From NCBI GenBank assembly GCA_015487975.1, contig WFOS01000014.1, positions 1-64,000 of the forward strand: a stretch of DNA of 64,000 nt, written 5' to 3'. Positions 41,514-51,139 of this stretch are shown one piece after another. The translations under genes and the position numbers were made by a program. The notes under the pieces were generated by a model that saw nothing but the letters and a program-made list of their open reading frames with translations, ran no database searches and was not told the DNA's origin. Within the stretch, counting starts at the first letter, position 1. Each line of letters starts with the position of its first letter. This DNA comes from Ardenticatena sp. GTDB taxonomy: Bacteria; Chloroflexota; Anaerolineae; Ardenticatenales; Ardenticatenaceae.

Positions 41514-41730
41514 GGTGAATTTCCTATGCTTCGTTGACACCAGGTCATGCTGTGGGATGCGGTGCTTGGAGTTTGCCCAAAAGGCTATCTTCCGTCAAAC
41601 AGGGCAATGGCACCACCCTCGAAGCCCTGTCAATCCTGAAAGGGCGCTTGTCTTTCCAACAAAGCACAGTAAGATGCTTGATGTTCATCGTCAACAGAAA
41701 CCGAAGTAGGTCTATGGATTTGCCGAGCAT

Positions 41731-42489
41731 ATGAAAGCCATTCTGAACCAATACATGTTCTATCCCGAAAAACCATTGTGGCGCACCCCCGCCGATGTAG
41801 GGTTGCCGTATGAAAACATCTGGCTGCACACCGCGGATGGCGTGCGCCTGCATGGCTGGCTCATCCCACACATGGAGGCGCCCGCCACCATCCTCTTTTT
41901 CCACGGTAACGCTGGCAACATCGCCGACCGGTTGGACAATGCGCGGCTGCTCTACGAAGCAGGCTGGCAAGTCTTCTTGTTGGATTACCGTGGTTTTGGG
42001 CAAAGTGAAGGTAGCCCCAGCGAACAAGGCACCTACCACGATGCCCGCGCCACCTGGGAATGGGCAGACGCAGAACTGGGCGGACCATTGGTGCTGTTTG
42101 GCCGTTCGCTGGGAGGCGCGGTGGCCATCTGGCTCGCTGCCCAGCCCGATGTTTCACCCGCGGCACTTCTTGTCGAAAACACCTTCACCCGTGGGCGTGA
42201 TCTCGCTCGCCATCTACTCTCCATCCCCTGGGTGGCATATCTACTGCCCGATTTTTACCCAAGCCTCGATCGCATCAAGCACATCACCTGCCCAAAACTG
42301 ATCATCCATGGCACGGAAGACGAACTCATCCCCGTGGAACATGGACGCCGGCTGTACGCAGCTGCCCCACCACCAAAAGAACTCTTTATCGTGCCAGAGG
42401 GGCATCACAACGATACCTATCTCGTCGGCGGGGAGGCCTATTTCAAGCGGCTTTCGGCTTTCATCAATTCAGCCATGAGCGAGGAGTAA
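41731..42489 (+). CDS. Alpha/beta hydrolase (BEM46/ABHD13-like)
   Basis: A 252-residue serine hydrolase. FFHGNAGNIADRL forms the oxyanion region, LFGRSLGGAVAI the nucleophile elbow, HGTEDELIPVEHGRRL the Asp and PEGHHND the His. An N-terminal hydrophobic stretch may bring it to the membrane. The substrate is unknown. A small gene follows within 5 nt. Confidence 0.85.
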   Translation: MKAILNQYMFYPEKPLWRTPADVGLPYENIWLHTADGVRLHGWLIPHMEAPATILFFHGNAGNIADRLDNARLLYEAGWQVFLLDYRGFGQSEGSPSEQGTYHDARATWEWADAELGGPLVLFGRSLGGAVAIWLAAQPDVSPAALLVENTFTRGRDLARHLLSIPWVAYLLPDFYPSLDRIKHITCPKLIIHGTEDELIPVEHGRRLYAAAPPPKELFIVPEGHHNDTYLVGGEAYFKRLSAFINSAMSEE

Positions 42490-42493
42490 TCCT

Positions 42494-42865
42494 ATGAACA
42501 CGCGCGAACTCCTGCAAAAACGGCTCGAAACATTGCGCACGCTTACTCAAAGCAACCTATTGCGCCGTGGCACAGGCCACCAACAAGCCGATTTGGAACA
42601 ATCACTTCACGCGCAATGGGCAACCGAAGCCCGCCTCATTCGGCGCGTCCTCTCAACCGACGGCGACCCTCTCGAAACGCTCATCGAATGGCGATCCCGC
42701 ACCGAACAGTTTCACGACCGCTACCCGGAACGCGATGGCTGGACAGACCGGCAGGGCGAAACATGGAAGGTAACGCTGGTGTTGGAAGCCATCGACAACC
42801 TACTCGAACACATTGAAAACTGGCATACCGACCCCGATGAAGATTTCGACGATGAAACCGCGTAA
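42494..42865 (+). CDS. Hypothetical protein
   Basis: A 123-residue protein, helical and charged, with no signal peptide and no membrane segment; the C-terminus is very acidic (DPDEDFDDE). No family recognised. It begins 5 nt after the hydrolase stop and ends before a gap holding a TATACT, so it closes a two-gene unit. Confidence 0.7.
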   Translation: MNTRELLQKRLETLRTLTQSNLLRRGTGHQQADLEQSLHAQWATEARLIRRVLSTDGDPLETLIEWRSRTEQFHDRYPERDGWTDRQGETWKVTLVLEAIDNLLEHIENWHTDPDEDFDDETA

Positions 42866-42912
42866 AACCGTGCTATACTTTCAGCAGGTAGAGACACAAG
42901 GGAGAACACCGT

Positions 42913-43338
42913 ATGAAACGCTCTCTGCACGAACAAGCCCCCATCGAAAATAGCGACGGGCACCGTGTGGTTGAACTGATTGGGTTGGCCAGCACCAACA
43001 CGTCCCGCTACAGCGTTGCCCACATCACCGCACCAGCAGGAACACGCGGCCAACCGCGCACCAACCGTTTCGATGAGCTGCTCATCGTCAAAGCCGGGCA
43101 CGGGAGCATCGAAATGGCGTTCACCCGTTACGATGTCGCTCCCGACGATGTGGTGCTCATTCCTGCGGGGACACGCTACGCCATTCACACCGCCGAAGAA
43201 AGCGACCTGGTCGTATGGGCCGTTTGCATACCGGCGTACCGTCCCGAATGGAGCCAGGTTGGCGAACCCAAGATGAACTGGCGTAACTACCAGGTGCCCC
43301 GTGGCGTCAACCGCCTGCGTCCATCGGACGAAGAATGA
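42913..43338 (+). CDS. Cupin-domain protein
   Basis: A 141-residue single cupin barrel. RFDELLIVKAGHGSIEMA and DVVLIPAGTRYAIHTAEE fit cupin motifs 1 and 2, with one clear His and Glu pair, so metal binding is partial at best. The ATG follows AAGGGAGAA. A TATACT about 35 nt upstream may be a promoter element. nhaA follows 45 nt later. Confidence 0.75.
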   Translation: MKRSLHEQAPIENSDGHRVVELIGLASTNTSRYSVAHITAPAGTRGQPRTNRFDELLIVKAGHGSIEMAFTRYDVAPDDVVLIPAGTRYAIHTAEESDLVVWAVCIPAYRPEWSQVGEPKMNWRNYQVPRGVNRLRPSDEE

Positions 43339-43383
43339 CACACACCATTCAGCACGATCAACCCGATAGAGGAGAATTCGGCA

Positions 43384-44781
43384 ATGAACCCACATTTTCA
43401 ATTCGATGAAGAAGCCACAACGGCCATGCAATCACGCTTTTCGCCACGCATCACATCGATTGTGCGGGCGTTTCAGGATTTTGCCCACCAGGAAGCATCC
43501 GGGGGCATTGTCGTCTTGCTGGCAACCGTCGTCGCGCTTTTGTGGGCGAATATCTCACCGCACACATACGAACAATTCTGGCATGACATCAAAGTGGGCA
43601 TTTCCTGGGGCGACAATGCGCTCAAAATGTCGCTCGGCCACTGGATCAACGATGGCTTGATGGTTATTTTCTTCTTCGTCGTGGGATTGGAAATCAAGCG
43701 CGAAGTGACCGTGGGCGAGCTCCGCTCCATCAAACGTGTCACATTTCCAATCGCCGCCGCCATTGGTGGTATGGTCATGCCCGCGCTCATTTACGTTGCC
43801 TTCAACTGGGGTGAACCGACTCTCAGCGGGTGGGGGATCCCCATGGCAACCGATATTGCCTTTGCGCTCGGCGTGCTGGCGCTGCTCGGCTCACGTATCC
43901 CGACCTCGCTCAAAATCTTCCTGACCACGCTCGCCATTGCCGACGATATGGGCGCTGTGCTCATCATCGCACTGTTTTATACCAGCAATCTGTCGGTAAC
44001 CTGGCTCTTGCTGGGGCTGGCAGCCATTGGCGTTGCGCTCATACTGAACCGCCTGCGTTTCTATCGCTCCTGGGTGTACCTGCTGCTGGGCATTGTCGCC
44101 TGGTACGGCTTCTTGCAATCGGGTGTCCATGCCACCATCGCGGGGGTATTGATGGCATTCACCATCCCTGTGCGCCGCTTCCTTGACCGACGCACGTTCC
44201 TCAACAACGCACGGCGCCTACTGGCAGAAATGGAAGATGCCATCGAGAACGACGACCTGTTCCGTTCGGGGATCGATACGCTCGAACAACTGAGCGAAAA
44301 TGCCCAATCTCCCTTGCGTCGGCTCGAAACAACACTGCACCCAGTGGTCGCCTTCTTCATCGTTCCTGTTTTCGCCCTGGCGAACGCTGGCGTCTACATC
44401 GAAGGTGGGGTCGGCGATATGCTGGGCAGCCCTCTCTTCCTGGGGATTGCGCTGGGGCTGGCACTCGGCAAGCCCGTGGGTATCTTTCTCGGGGCGTACC
44501 TCAGCAGCCTGCTCAAGTTGGGGCAAAAACCCGACGCCGTCTCCTGGGCGCACATTCTGGGCGCCGGCATGTTGGGTGGCATCGGCTTTACTGTTGCCCT
44601 CTTCATCGCGACACTGGGGCTGCCCGAATCCGCACTCCCGGTCGCGAAACTCTCCATTCTCACGGCTTCATTCATCGCCGGTGTAGGTGGCGTCATCTGG
44701 TTGCTGCTCACCTGCCGCCCACAATCTGTTCCCCAACTGACCGCGGAAGAGGAAGAATACCAGGCGATGGGCGAAGCCTGA
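43384..44781 (+). CDS. nhaA: Na+/H+ antiporter NhaA
   Basis: A 465-residue inner-membrane antiporter that exports Na+ for H+. The paired transport Asp residues are in LAIADDMGAVLIIALFYT. SGGIVVLLATVVALLWAN and MATDIAFALGVLALLG are typical. About eleven helices and a cytoplasmic loop around LLAEMEDAIENDDLF, longer than in E. coli (388 residues). The ATG follows GAGGAGAATT. The next gene starts 13 nt downstream. Confidence 0.92.
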   Translation: MNPHFQFDEEATTAMQSRFSPRITSIVRAFQDFAHQEASGGIVVLLATVVALLWANISPHTYEQFWHDIKVGISWGDNALKMSLGHWINDGLMVIFFFVVGLEIKREVTVGELRSIKRVTFPIAAAIGGMVMPALIYVAFNWGEPTLSGWGIPMATDIAFALGVLALLGSRIPTSLKIFLTTLAIADDMGAVLIIALFYTSNLSVTWLLLGLAAIGVALILNRLRFYRSWVYLLLGIVAWYGFLQSGVHATIAGVLMAFTIPVRRFLDRRTFLNNARRLLAEMEDAIENDDLFRSGIDTLEQLSENAQSPLRRLETTLHPVVAFFIVPVFALANAGVYIEGGVGDMLGSPLFLGIALGLALGKPVGIFLGAYLSSLLKLGQKPDAVSWAHILGAGMLGGIGFTVALFIATLGLPESALPVAKLSILTASFIAGVGGVIWLLLTCRPQSVPQLTAEEEEYQAMGEA

Positions 44782-44794
44782 ACAGGAGGAAGAT

Positions 44795-45880
44795 ATGCCG
44801 CACGAAATGGAACATGTGCACAATGCGCTCGGCGCGAACTGGATCGACCACAATGGACGACTAGTCGTGCACGACTACGGCAATACCGCCGAAGCGGTGC
44901 GGGCTGTCGAAGAGCGCGTCGTTCTGTACGACCGCAGCCACTGGGGGCGCTTGCGGCTCCTTGGGCGCGACCACCTCACCTTTCTGCACAACTACACCAC
45001 TGCCGACTTCAAACGCGCCACACCCGGCCAGACCATCGAAGCGGTAGCGCTCACGGCAACGGCTCGCTTGATCGACCTGCTCACGGTGCTGGTCGCCGAA
45101 GATGAAAGTCTGCTCATCACCTCGCCAGAGCGTCGTACCCTACTGCCCAACTGGTTTCGGCGCTTCATCTTCTTCGGCACCGACCTAAAAATCGAAGACG
45201 CGACTGACCAAACCGCCCTCTTCACACTGGCGGGACCTCGAAGTGCGGCCGTACTCGGCCACCTGAACGCCCCCATCCCTGAAGAAGGGCGCTTTCTGGA
45301 TACCACCATCGCCGATGCCCCCGTGCGCGTGGCGGCTGGAAGCGGGCTTGCCGTGCCCGGATTCACCATCGTGGTGCCACAGGCACATGCTGCTGCTCTG
45401 TTCGACGCGCTGCTTCACGCCGGGCAAACCGAAGACATCGAACCGATGGGCAGCGAGGCGTGGGAAATTGTGCGCGTGTTGCATGGCCGCCCCGCCGCCG
45501 ACCACGAAATCACCGAGGCGTACAACCCACTCGAAGCCGGTTTGTGGGACGCCATCAGCTTCAGCAAGGGCTGCTACATTGGGCAAGAAGTGGTAGCACG
45601 GTTGGACACTTATGCGAAAATCAAGCAACACCTGATGCGCGTCCAACTGGCAGCCCCCGTCCCGGCAGAGAGCCCGATTATCGCCGACGAACGTGACGTT
45701 GGGTGGCTGACCAGCGTCGTCACCACACCAGACGGGCATCATGTGGGGCTGGCGTATGTGCGGCACGAGTGGGCGACGCCAGGTACGGTCGTCCACGTTC
45801 GCGATGGCGAAAAGACTATCCAGGCCATGCTGGAAGAACCGCGATACGTGCGACGCGAACGCCCCCCTGAACTTCCCTGA
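44795..45880 (+). CDS. YgfZ/GcvT-like folate-binding protein
   Basis: A 361-residue aminomethyltransferase-fold protein. The motif KGCYIGQEVVARL is the hallmark of YgfZ/IBA57, which use tetrahydrofolate to help repair or assemble iron-sulfur clusters such as those of radical-SAM enzymes. The ATG follows AGGAGGAA. It forms a short unit with nhaA and the rhodanese gene. Confidence 0.88.
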   Translation: MPHEMEHVHNALGANWIDHNGRLVVHDYGNTAEAVRAVEERVVLYDRSHWGRLRLLGRDHLTFLHNYTTADFKRATPGQTIEAVALTATARLIDLLTVLVAEDESLLITSPERRTLLPNWFRRFIFFGTDLKIEDATDQTALFTLAGPRSAAVLGHLNAPIPEEGRFLDTTIADAPVRVAAGSGLAVPGFTIVVPQAHAAALFDALLHAGQTEDIEPMGSEAWEIVRVLHGRPAADHEITEAYNPLEAGLWDAISFSKGCYIGQEVVARLDTYAKIKQHLMRVQLAAPVPAESPIIADERDVGWLTSVVTTPDGHHVGLAYVRHEWATPGTVVHVRDGEKTIQAMLEEPRYVRRERPPELP

Positions 45881-45907
45881 CAACCAACGCCAGCAGGAGG
45901 TACGCAC

Positions 45908-46567
45908 ATGAGCGAACCACAAACACCAAAAGCGCTGGATGCCGAAATTTTGTTGAACTACCAGCAACAAGGCACGGTGCTAGTTGATTTGCGCCCAAGC
46001 GCTGAATTCGTAGAAGCGCACATTCCCGGCGCCATCAACATTCCCGCTACCGATGTATCGGCTTTTCCCATGATGATGGTGTTGCTCCACCCGCATGCCC
46101 CCGTGGCATTCGTTCATGATGACCCGATCGAAGCCGAAGAAATCGCGCACGCCGTCCACAAAATGCAACGCAACCCCGTCGTTGGCTGGTTGGAAACGCC
46201 CCTACGTCGCTGGCAACACCCAACAATCAGCCTTGAACCGTTTCCCACCCTTGAGATCGACGACTTCATCGATGTTGTGCGCACGCGGCTCGATACGAAC
46301 GAAGAGAGGCTCAGCATCCTCGACGTGCGCGAAGCACACGAAGCCCGCCTGAGCGGTATCGTCCTCGGCTCGCGGCTCATTCCCCTGCGCGAACTGCACC
46401 AACGCATTAGCGAACTGCCAGCGCAGGCAGAGCATATCACCGTCTGCATGTCGGGGGAACGCGCTATCACCGGCGCCAGTATGCTACGTGCGCACGATCT
46501 AAACGCCGCCGCCCTCTATCCGGGTGGCGTGCCCCATGTGCCGTTCGAGTTGCGTGAAAGCATGTGA
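45908..46567 (+). CDS. Tandem rhodanese-domain protein
   Basis: A 219-residue protein with two rhodanese domains. The first (LVDLRPSAEFVEAHIPGAINIPA) has VAFVHDD at the active-site loop and no Cys. The second (LDVREAHEARLSGIVLGSRLIP) has VCMSGERA, so only this one can carry persulfide. Sulfur transfer next to YgfZ fits an iron-sulfur role. The ATG follows AGGAGGT. Confidence 0.85.
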   Translation: MSEPQTPKALDAEILLNYQQQGTVLVDLRPSAEFVEAHIPGAINIPATDVSAFPMMMVLLHPHAPVAFVHDDPIEAEEIAHAVHKMQRNPVVGWLETPLRRWQHPTISLEPFPTLEIDDFIDVVRTRLDTNEERLSILDVREAHEARLSGIVLGSRLIPLRELHQRISELPAQAEHITVCMSGERAITGASMLRAHDLNAAALYPGGVPHVPFELRESM

Positions 46568-46575
46568 GGGATACT

Positions 46576-47310
46576 GTGGAATCACCAGGGAGGCCAACCC
46601 AACCAAATACCCACACCGGATGCTGGCGAATGGCTGGCACTGTCGCGCTCTTGCTGCTGGGCGCGGCACTCTGCGTCGCTGCGTTGAGCCTTTACGGCTT
46701 TTACCGCCAGGGGGAAGCGTTCGTCCAACGAGTGGAAACGCTGTTCGTTCAACCCACCCCAACCCCACGCATCGATATCCGCGCCGTCATTGTGCGGCAA
46801 GTGCGTGGGGCCAGCGAGCTCACAACCGCCCTGTACAGCATGGAAACCATTGTCGCGCAATCGCAGGCGCGGGAATTGTTGGGCGTACAGGTCGGTGAAA
46901 CGAAGATGATCTATGTCGCCTATGGAGAAGTCCGCGCCGGGGTCGACCTCAGCGAAATCGATGCCAGCAATGTGCAGGTTGTGAGTGACACCGTTACGAT
47001 TCGCCTGCCGCCGCCTAAAATTCTCGACGCCAAAATCGATGTCGAACGCTCCTACGTCTACGACTTCGACAAAAGTCTCTTTGGTCCCGTAGACCCCACC
47101 ATGCAAAGCCGTGCCGAGCAATTGGCACTCGAAAAAATTCGCCGCGCCGCCTGCGAAAATGGCATCCTCGAAGAAGCCAACACTCGTGCCGAGATCGCCG
47201 TGCGTGCCCTGCTGGAAGCCGCGTCGTTCCGCCGGGTGCGTGTCATCACCACCCCACCACCGCCATCCGCCTGCCCGGAACTCGAAGAAATGCCAGCTTC
47301 ATCACCATGA
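46576..47310 (+). CDS. DUF4230 membrane-anchored protein
   Basis: A 244-residue protein with an N-terminal membrane anchor (VALLLLGAALCVAALSLYGF) and a DUF4230 region (MIYVAYGEVRAGVDLSEID, IRLPPPKILDAKID). It has no known activity. GTG 46576 follows GAGGG; a GTG at 46564 overlaps the rhodanese stop. It is coupled to the rhodanese gene by position. Confidence 0.75.
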   Translation: MESPGRPTQPNTHTGCWRMAGTVALLLLGAALCVAALSLYGFYRQGEAFVQRVETLFVQPTPTPRIDIRAVIVRQVRGASELTTALYSMETIVAQSQARELLGVQVGETKMIYVAYGEVRAGVDLSEIDASNVQVVSDTVTIRLPPPKILDAKIDVERSYVYDFDKSLFGPVDPTMQSRAEQLALEKIRRAACENGILEEANTRAEIAVRALLEAASFRRVRVITTPPPPSACPELEEMPASSP

Positions 47311-47334
47311 GAAACCGACGAAAGGATGGGAGCC

Positions 47335-49080
47335 ATGCGCCGCCTCGCCTTGTTTGTGGGTATTTTGATCCTTCTTGTGGGCGTTGGTACATCCACGGCG
47401 ACGCCCACCGCCTGCCCCCCGAATTGCTCTGTACACCTACCATTCATCCAAAAAGACCTAACGCCACTAGCCATCAATGCGGGCTTCGAAATCACCCAGG
47501 GCGTGCAGCAACCCAATAACAGCGTCCAACTTGTTGCCAACCGCCCTACATACGCCCGTGTCACCATCACCAGCACCACACCCCATTCCGACGTGCAAGC
47601 CTATTTGCACGCCGCACGCAACGGGCAAGAACTCACCACGTCGCCCATCCCAGCCATCAATAACCCGCGCACGCTGAAAAGCACTGCCGACCGCACCCTT
47701 CTTGGCGACACATTCAACTTCGTGCTTCCGAACGATTGGCTTTGGGGCACGCTCACATTGTGGGTCACCGCTGAAAACGGCACAACCTACTTCGCCACCA
47801 GCCAGACAACCACCGTTTCTTTCACGAGCGTACCTGATCTCAACGTGCGTGTTGTGCGCGTGCAATACACGTGCTCTGGCGGTGGTACCATCACCCCCGC
47901 CGGGCCATTCGACTATCTCATCGAGTACACGCGCAAAGTCTACCCCGTAGCCAACATCACGTTGCAAACACATGCATCGCTCATGCCTTACAGCGGCCCC
48001 TGTACCAGTGGAAAACCAGACCCCACATCCAACGATTGGATACAAATGCTCTACGACGTGACCGATGTCTGGCTTGTCGATGGGGCGCCCAACGAATACT
48101 ACTATGCCCTGCTCGACGTAGAATGCAGTGGTGGTTGCATCGCCGGCCTTGGGTGGATTGGGTATTACAAAGCCGCTGTGGGATGGACCGGTTGGAACAG
48201 TGCCCACGATGGCGCCAGCGAAACCCACGCTCACGAGGTCGGGCATAACCATGGTCGTGAACATGCCCCTGGGTGCAACGCTGCTAGTCCCGACCCCAAC
48301 TACCCCTACACGGATGGCAATGGCAAAGCGCCCATCGGCAACGCTGGTGCACCAAACTACGGCTTCGATGTGTACGGATCGCAAACGATCTACCCCTATA
48401 CGCAGTACTACGACATCATGGGCTATTGCGACCCCGTCTGGATTTCTGACTACACCTACGAAGCCATTTTGGCATATGCTCAACAAAACAACCAGATGCG
48501 TATCACCCGCCCGGAACCAGTCTTGCTCGTCTCCGGCCTTCTCGACGAAAACGACACGTCGGTGGCACTGCGCCCGGCGCTCACACTCGACACCATCCTC
48601 TACCGGCTTGAAGCAGGCCCCTACACACTCGATCTGCTCGACAACCATGGGCGTTTGCTGGCATCCTACCCCTTCACGCCCGTGCGTGCCACTCTCGACA
48701 CGGTAGGAGAGGCCGAAGGGGGCGAGATTCGCGGTTTCCATCTTGCCGTGCCTGCTTCCGTCAACGCAGACATCATCCGTATTCGCAAGGGAGAGCAGGT
48801 ACTTGCTGAACGAAGTGGCGGCAGCGCCGCACCACGTTTCGATGCATCGCCACAGGTGCACTCCGCAAACACGTTGCATTGGAACGCCACCGATGCTGAC
48901 GGGGACAGCGTGTTCTACACCGTGCGCTACTCGCCCGACGGCGGCAAGACATGGCAAACGCTTGCCTTACACCAAGCGACACCCAACCTGACCACCGCCG
49001 AATCACTGGCCACGGGCGTGTATGAAATTCTGGCCACTGATGGTGTTCACACAACACGTATGCGTTTCGATCTTCCCTGA
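47335..49080 (+). CDS. Secreted metzincin-type zinc metallopeptidase
   Basis: A 581-residue exported protein. The signal peptide (LALFVGILILLVGVGTSTAT) ends near residue 25. The zinc site HEVGHNHGREH (residues 300-310) fits HExxHxxGxxH, and YDIMGYCDPVWISD gives the Met-turn, so this is a metzincin. An N-terminal beta-rich region lies before it and a C-terminal Ig/Fn3-like region after it (YTVRYSPDGGKTW). Cys pairs in the mature part suggest disulfides. Start ATG 47335 is chosen over 47326 on spacing from AAAGG. A strong terminator follows. Confidence 0.82.
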   Translation: MRRLALFVGILILLVGVGTSTATPTACPPNCSVHLPFIQKDLTPLAINAGFEITQGVQQPNNSVQLVANRPTYARVTITSTTPHSDVQAYLHAARNGQELTTSPIPAINNPRTLKSTADRTLLGDTFNFVLPNDWLWGTLTLWVTAENGTTYFATSQTTTVSFTSVPDLNVRVVRVQYTCSGGGTITPAGPFDYLIEYTRKVYPVANITLQTHASLMPYSGPCTSGKPDPTSNDWIQMLYDVTDVWLVDGAPNEYYYALLDVECSGGCIAGLGWIGYYKAAVGWTGWNSAHDGASETHAHEVGHNHGREHAPGCNAASPDPNYPYTDGNGKAPIGNAGAPNYGFDVYGSQTIYPYTQYYDIMGYCDPVWISDYTYEAILAYAQQNNQMRITRPEPVLLVSGLLDENDTSVALRPALTLDTILYRLEAGPYTLDLLDNHGRLLASYPFTPVRATLDTVGEAEGGEIRGFHLAVPASVNADIIRIRKGEQVLAERSGGSAAPRFDASPQVHSANTLHWNATDADGDSVFYTVRYSPDGGKTWQTLALHQATPNLTTAESLATGVYEILATDGVHTTRMRFDLP

Positions 49081-49102
49081 TGAAGCCCATCATCTCGAAA
49101 CG

Positions 49103-49148
49103 GCCTGACAGGCAGCGCCGCTTGTACCAGACCTGTCAGGCTTTTTTT
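49103..49148 (+). terminator. Intrinsic terminator after the metallopeptidase gene
   Basis: GCCTGACAGG (49103-49112) and CCTGTCAGGC (49132-49141) form a perfect 10-bp stem followed directly by seven T. Confidence 0.88.
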
Positions 49149-49228
49149 GTAGCTTTGTTCTCCGCCCCACTTTCTATACACTACACGCGCCAATATTCAT
49201 CGGAAACCAGAACAGGAAGGAGTTGCCA

Positions 49229-51139
49229 ATGAGCCACACCATCAAACATGCGACCCGCTACCGCATCGAACGCACCGTACATCCTGTGCTGGTCCCACTC
49301 ATCCACAACCAGACCCCCGACGAATGGCTTTTGCGTGTGGCGTTGGCACTCGCCAAAAATCGTCGTACCTATGTGCGTGCCATTGGGATTGTGCCGGTCG
49401 AGACGCCAGAAGCCCTAAGTGAAGCCACACCTGATGTCCAGGTCGCCCGCCAGCATTTGCAAACGCTGGCCGACACCTACGCTAGCGAGCCCATCCAATT
49501 CGACATGCATGTGCGTGTCAGCCACGAACCCTGGCGCATCATCCAGGAAACGGTCATCACGCACGACATCAGTATCGTCGTGTTGCGATGGGTACCAGGA
49601 CGCAGCGACGACGTGTACGGCGCACACATGGATGACCTGCTGGGGTTGATTCCGTGTGATGTCGTGGCATTCAGTGGCCCACCACCGCAACATGTGAAAC
49701 AAATCCTCGTTCCTATTCGGGGGAGCAAAGAAAGCGCCTTGCTCATCGAAACCGCCCTGGCACTCACCGAAGCCCTGAACAGCCGCACAACCTTGCTCTT
49801 TGCTGAGGGGAGCCAGGCACAAGATCGCGACACGGCTATTTGGCAAGAAATCGAACGCAGTACGCGTGGGCACCGTCTGGTTACACGCCGCTTGCGCGTC
49901 ACGGGGAATGTCGTTTCTGCCGTGCGCAAAATCGCCAACGAATACGACCTTATCATGGTTGGCGTAGCCGAACAGCACGCTGGCGGAGGGGCGCGCCGTG
50001 TTGGCGAAATTGCTCGCAGCATTACCAACGCCGTCAACACACCCATCATTCTCGTCAAAACCGAATACCGCCCGGCGCACTTCGACGAAGTGCGCACTCG
50101 CTACGATGAACTGGAAATTCCCCCCTCGCCCACATCCGTCATTGTGGACCGCTGGTTTGCCGAAAATACATTCAGCAGCGATGAATTTGGCGACATCGCG
50201 CACCTGGTGGACTTGAAGCGCGAACAAGGGCTCACCATCAGCCTTGGCCTTCCTGCGCTCAACGAAGAAGAGACCATCGGCAACGTGATTACCACCATAC
50301 GCGATGCCCTCATGCACGAACACCCACTGCTCGATGAAATCGTGCTGATTGACTCTGGTTCAACCGACTACACCGTGGAAATCGCCCGCGATCTTGGTAT
50401 TCCGGTCTATTTGCACAGCGATATTCTGCCTCAGTACGGCACCTATCGCGGCAAAGGGGAAGGGCTGTGGAAAAGCCTCTACGTGCTGAAAGGCGACATC
50501 ATCGCCTGGATTGATACCGACATTGTGAATATTCACCCTCGCTTTGTGTACGGCATTGTGGGGCCGCTTTTGCTACGCTCAGACATCCACTACGTCAAAG
50601 GCTTTTACCGCCGTCCCCTGCGCGTTGGCGAAAAAATGCAAGCCGGTGGGGGTGGTCGCGTGACGGAATTGGTCGCACGTCCACTCATCAACCTCTTCTA
50701 CCCCGAGCTGTCGGGCATCATTCAACCTCTTTCGGGTGAATACGCGGGACGCCGCCGCGTCTTGGAACGCTTGCCCTTCTACACCGGCTATGGCGTTGAA
50801 ACAGGGCTGCTCCTAAGCCTTGTGGAACAGTACGGGCTGAGCAGCATTGCCCAGGTGGATTTGCGACAACGCATTCACCACAACCAGCCACTCCCTGCCC
50901 TCAGCAAAATGGCGTTCGCCATCATTCAGGTCTTCATCGAACACCTGGAAGAACGTAACCAGGTACGCCTGCTCAGCGACATCAACCGCTCGATGAAACT
51001 CATCCAGTACGAAGGAGGACGCTACTTCCTAGAAGAACTTTACATTTCCGATATTCGACGCCCCCCCATTGCCACCCTTCCGGAGTACCGCAAAGCCTTT
51101 GGCTTGAACGAACCCGCGGAAGAAGGAGAAGACGCATGA
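49229..51139 (+). CDS. USP-domain/glucosyl-3-phosphoglycerate synthase fusion
   Basis: A 636-residue protein. Residues about 1-285 contain two universal-stress-like domains (KQILVPIRGSKES and YDLIMVGVAEQHAGGG with a nucleotide-type Gly loop). From about 330 a GT81 glycosyltransferase follows: LPALNEEETIGNVI, IDSGSTDYTVEIA, KGEGLWKSL, the metal site WIDTDIVNIHPRFVYG, and PLSGEYAGRRRVLERLPF with GYGVETGLL. GpgS joins NDP-glucose and 3-phosphoglycerate, the first step to the compatible solute glucosylglycerate. The ATG follows AAGGAG. The stop overlaps the phosphatase ATG by four bases. Confidence 0.88.
   Translation: MSHTIKHATRYRIERTVHPVLVPLIHNQTPDEWLLRVALALAKNRRTYVRAIGIVPVETPEALSEATPDVQVARQHLQTLADTYASEPIQFDMHVRVSHEPWRIIQETVITHDISIVVLRWVPGRSDDVYGAHMDDLLGLIPCDVVAFSGPPPQHVKQILVPIRGSKESALLIETALALTEALNSRTTLLFAEGSQAQDRDTAIWQEIERSTRGHRLVTRRLRVTGNVVSAVRKIANEYDLIMVGVAEQHAGGGARRVGEIARSITNAVNTPIILVKTEYRPAHFDEVRTRYDELEIPPSPTSVIVDRWFAENTFSSDEFGDIAHLVDLKREQGLTISLGLPALNEEETIGNVITTIRDALMHEHPLLDEIVLIDSGSTDYTVEIARDLGIPVYLHSDILPQYGTYRGKGEGLWKSLYVLKGDIIAWIDTDIVNIHPRFVYGIVGPLLLRSDIHYVKGFYRRPLRVGEKMQAGGGGRVTELVARPLINLFYPELSGIIQPLSGEYAGRRRVLERLPFYTGYGVETGLLLSLVEQYGLSSIAQVDLRQRIHHNQPLPALSKMAFAIIQVFIEHLEERNQVRLLSDINRSMKLIQYEGGRYFLEELYISDIRRPPIATLPEYRKAFGLNEPAEEGEDA

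Noticed and set aside
41514-41730. Possible small RNA or repeat in the gap between the MBL hydrolase and the alpha/beta hydrolase
   Set aside because: No stable hairpin, repeat series or promoter pair was found; a lone TTGACA on the minus strand has no -10 partner.
47467-48957. A 496-codon open frame on the minus strand
   Set aside because: It is antisense to the metzincin gene, which has a signal peptide, zinc site and ribosome site; the antisense translation is low-complexity Val/Gly-rich.
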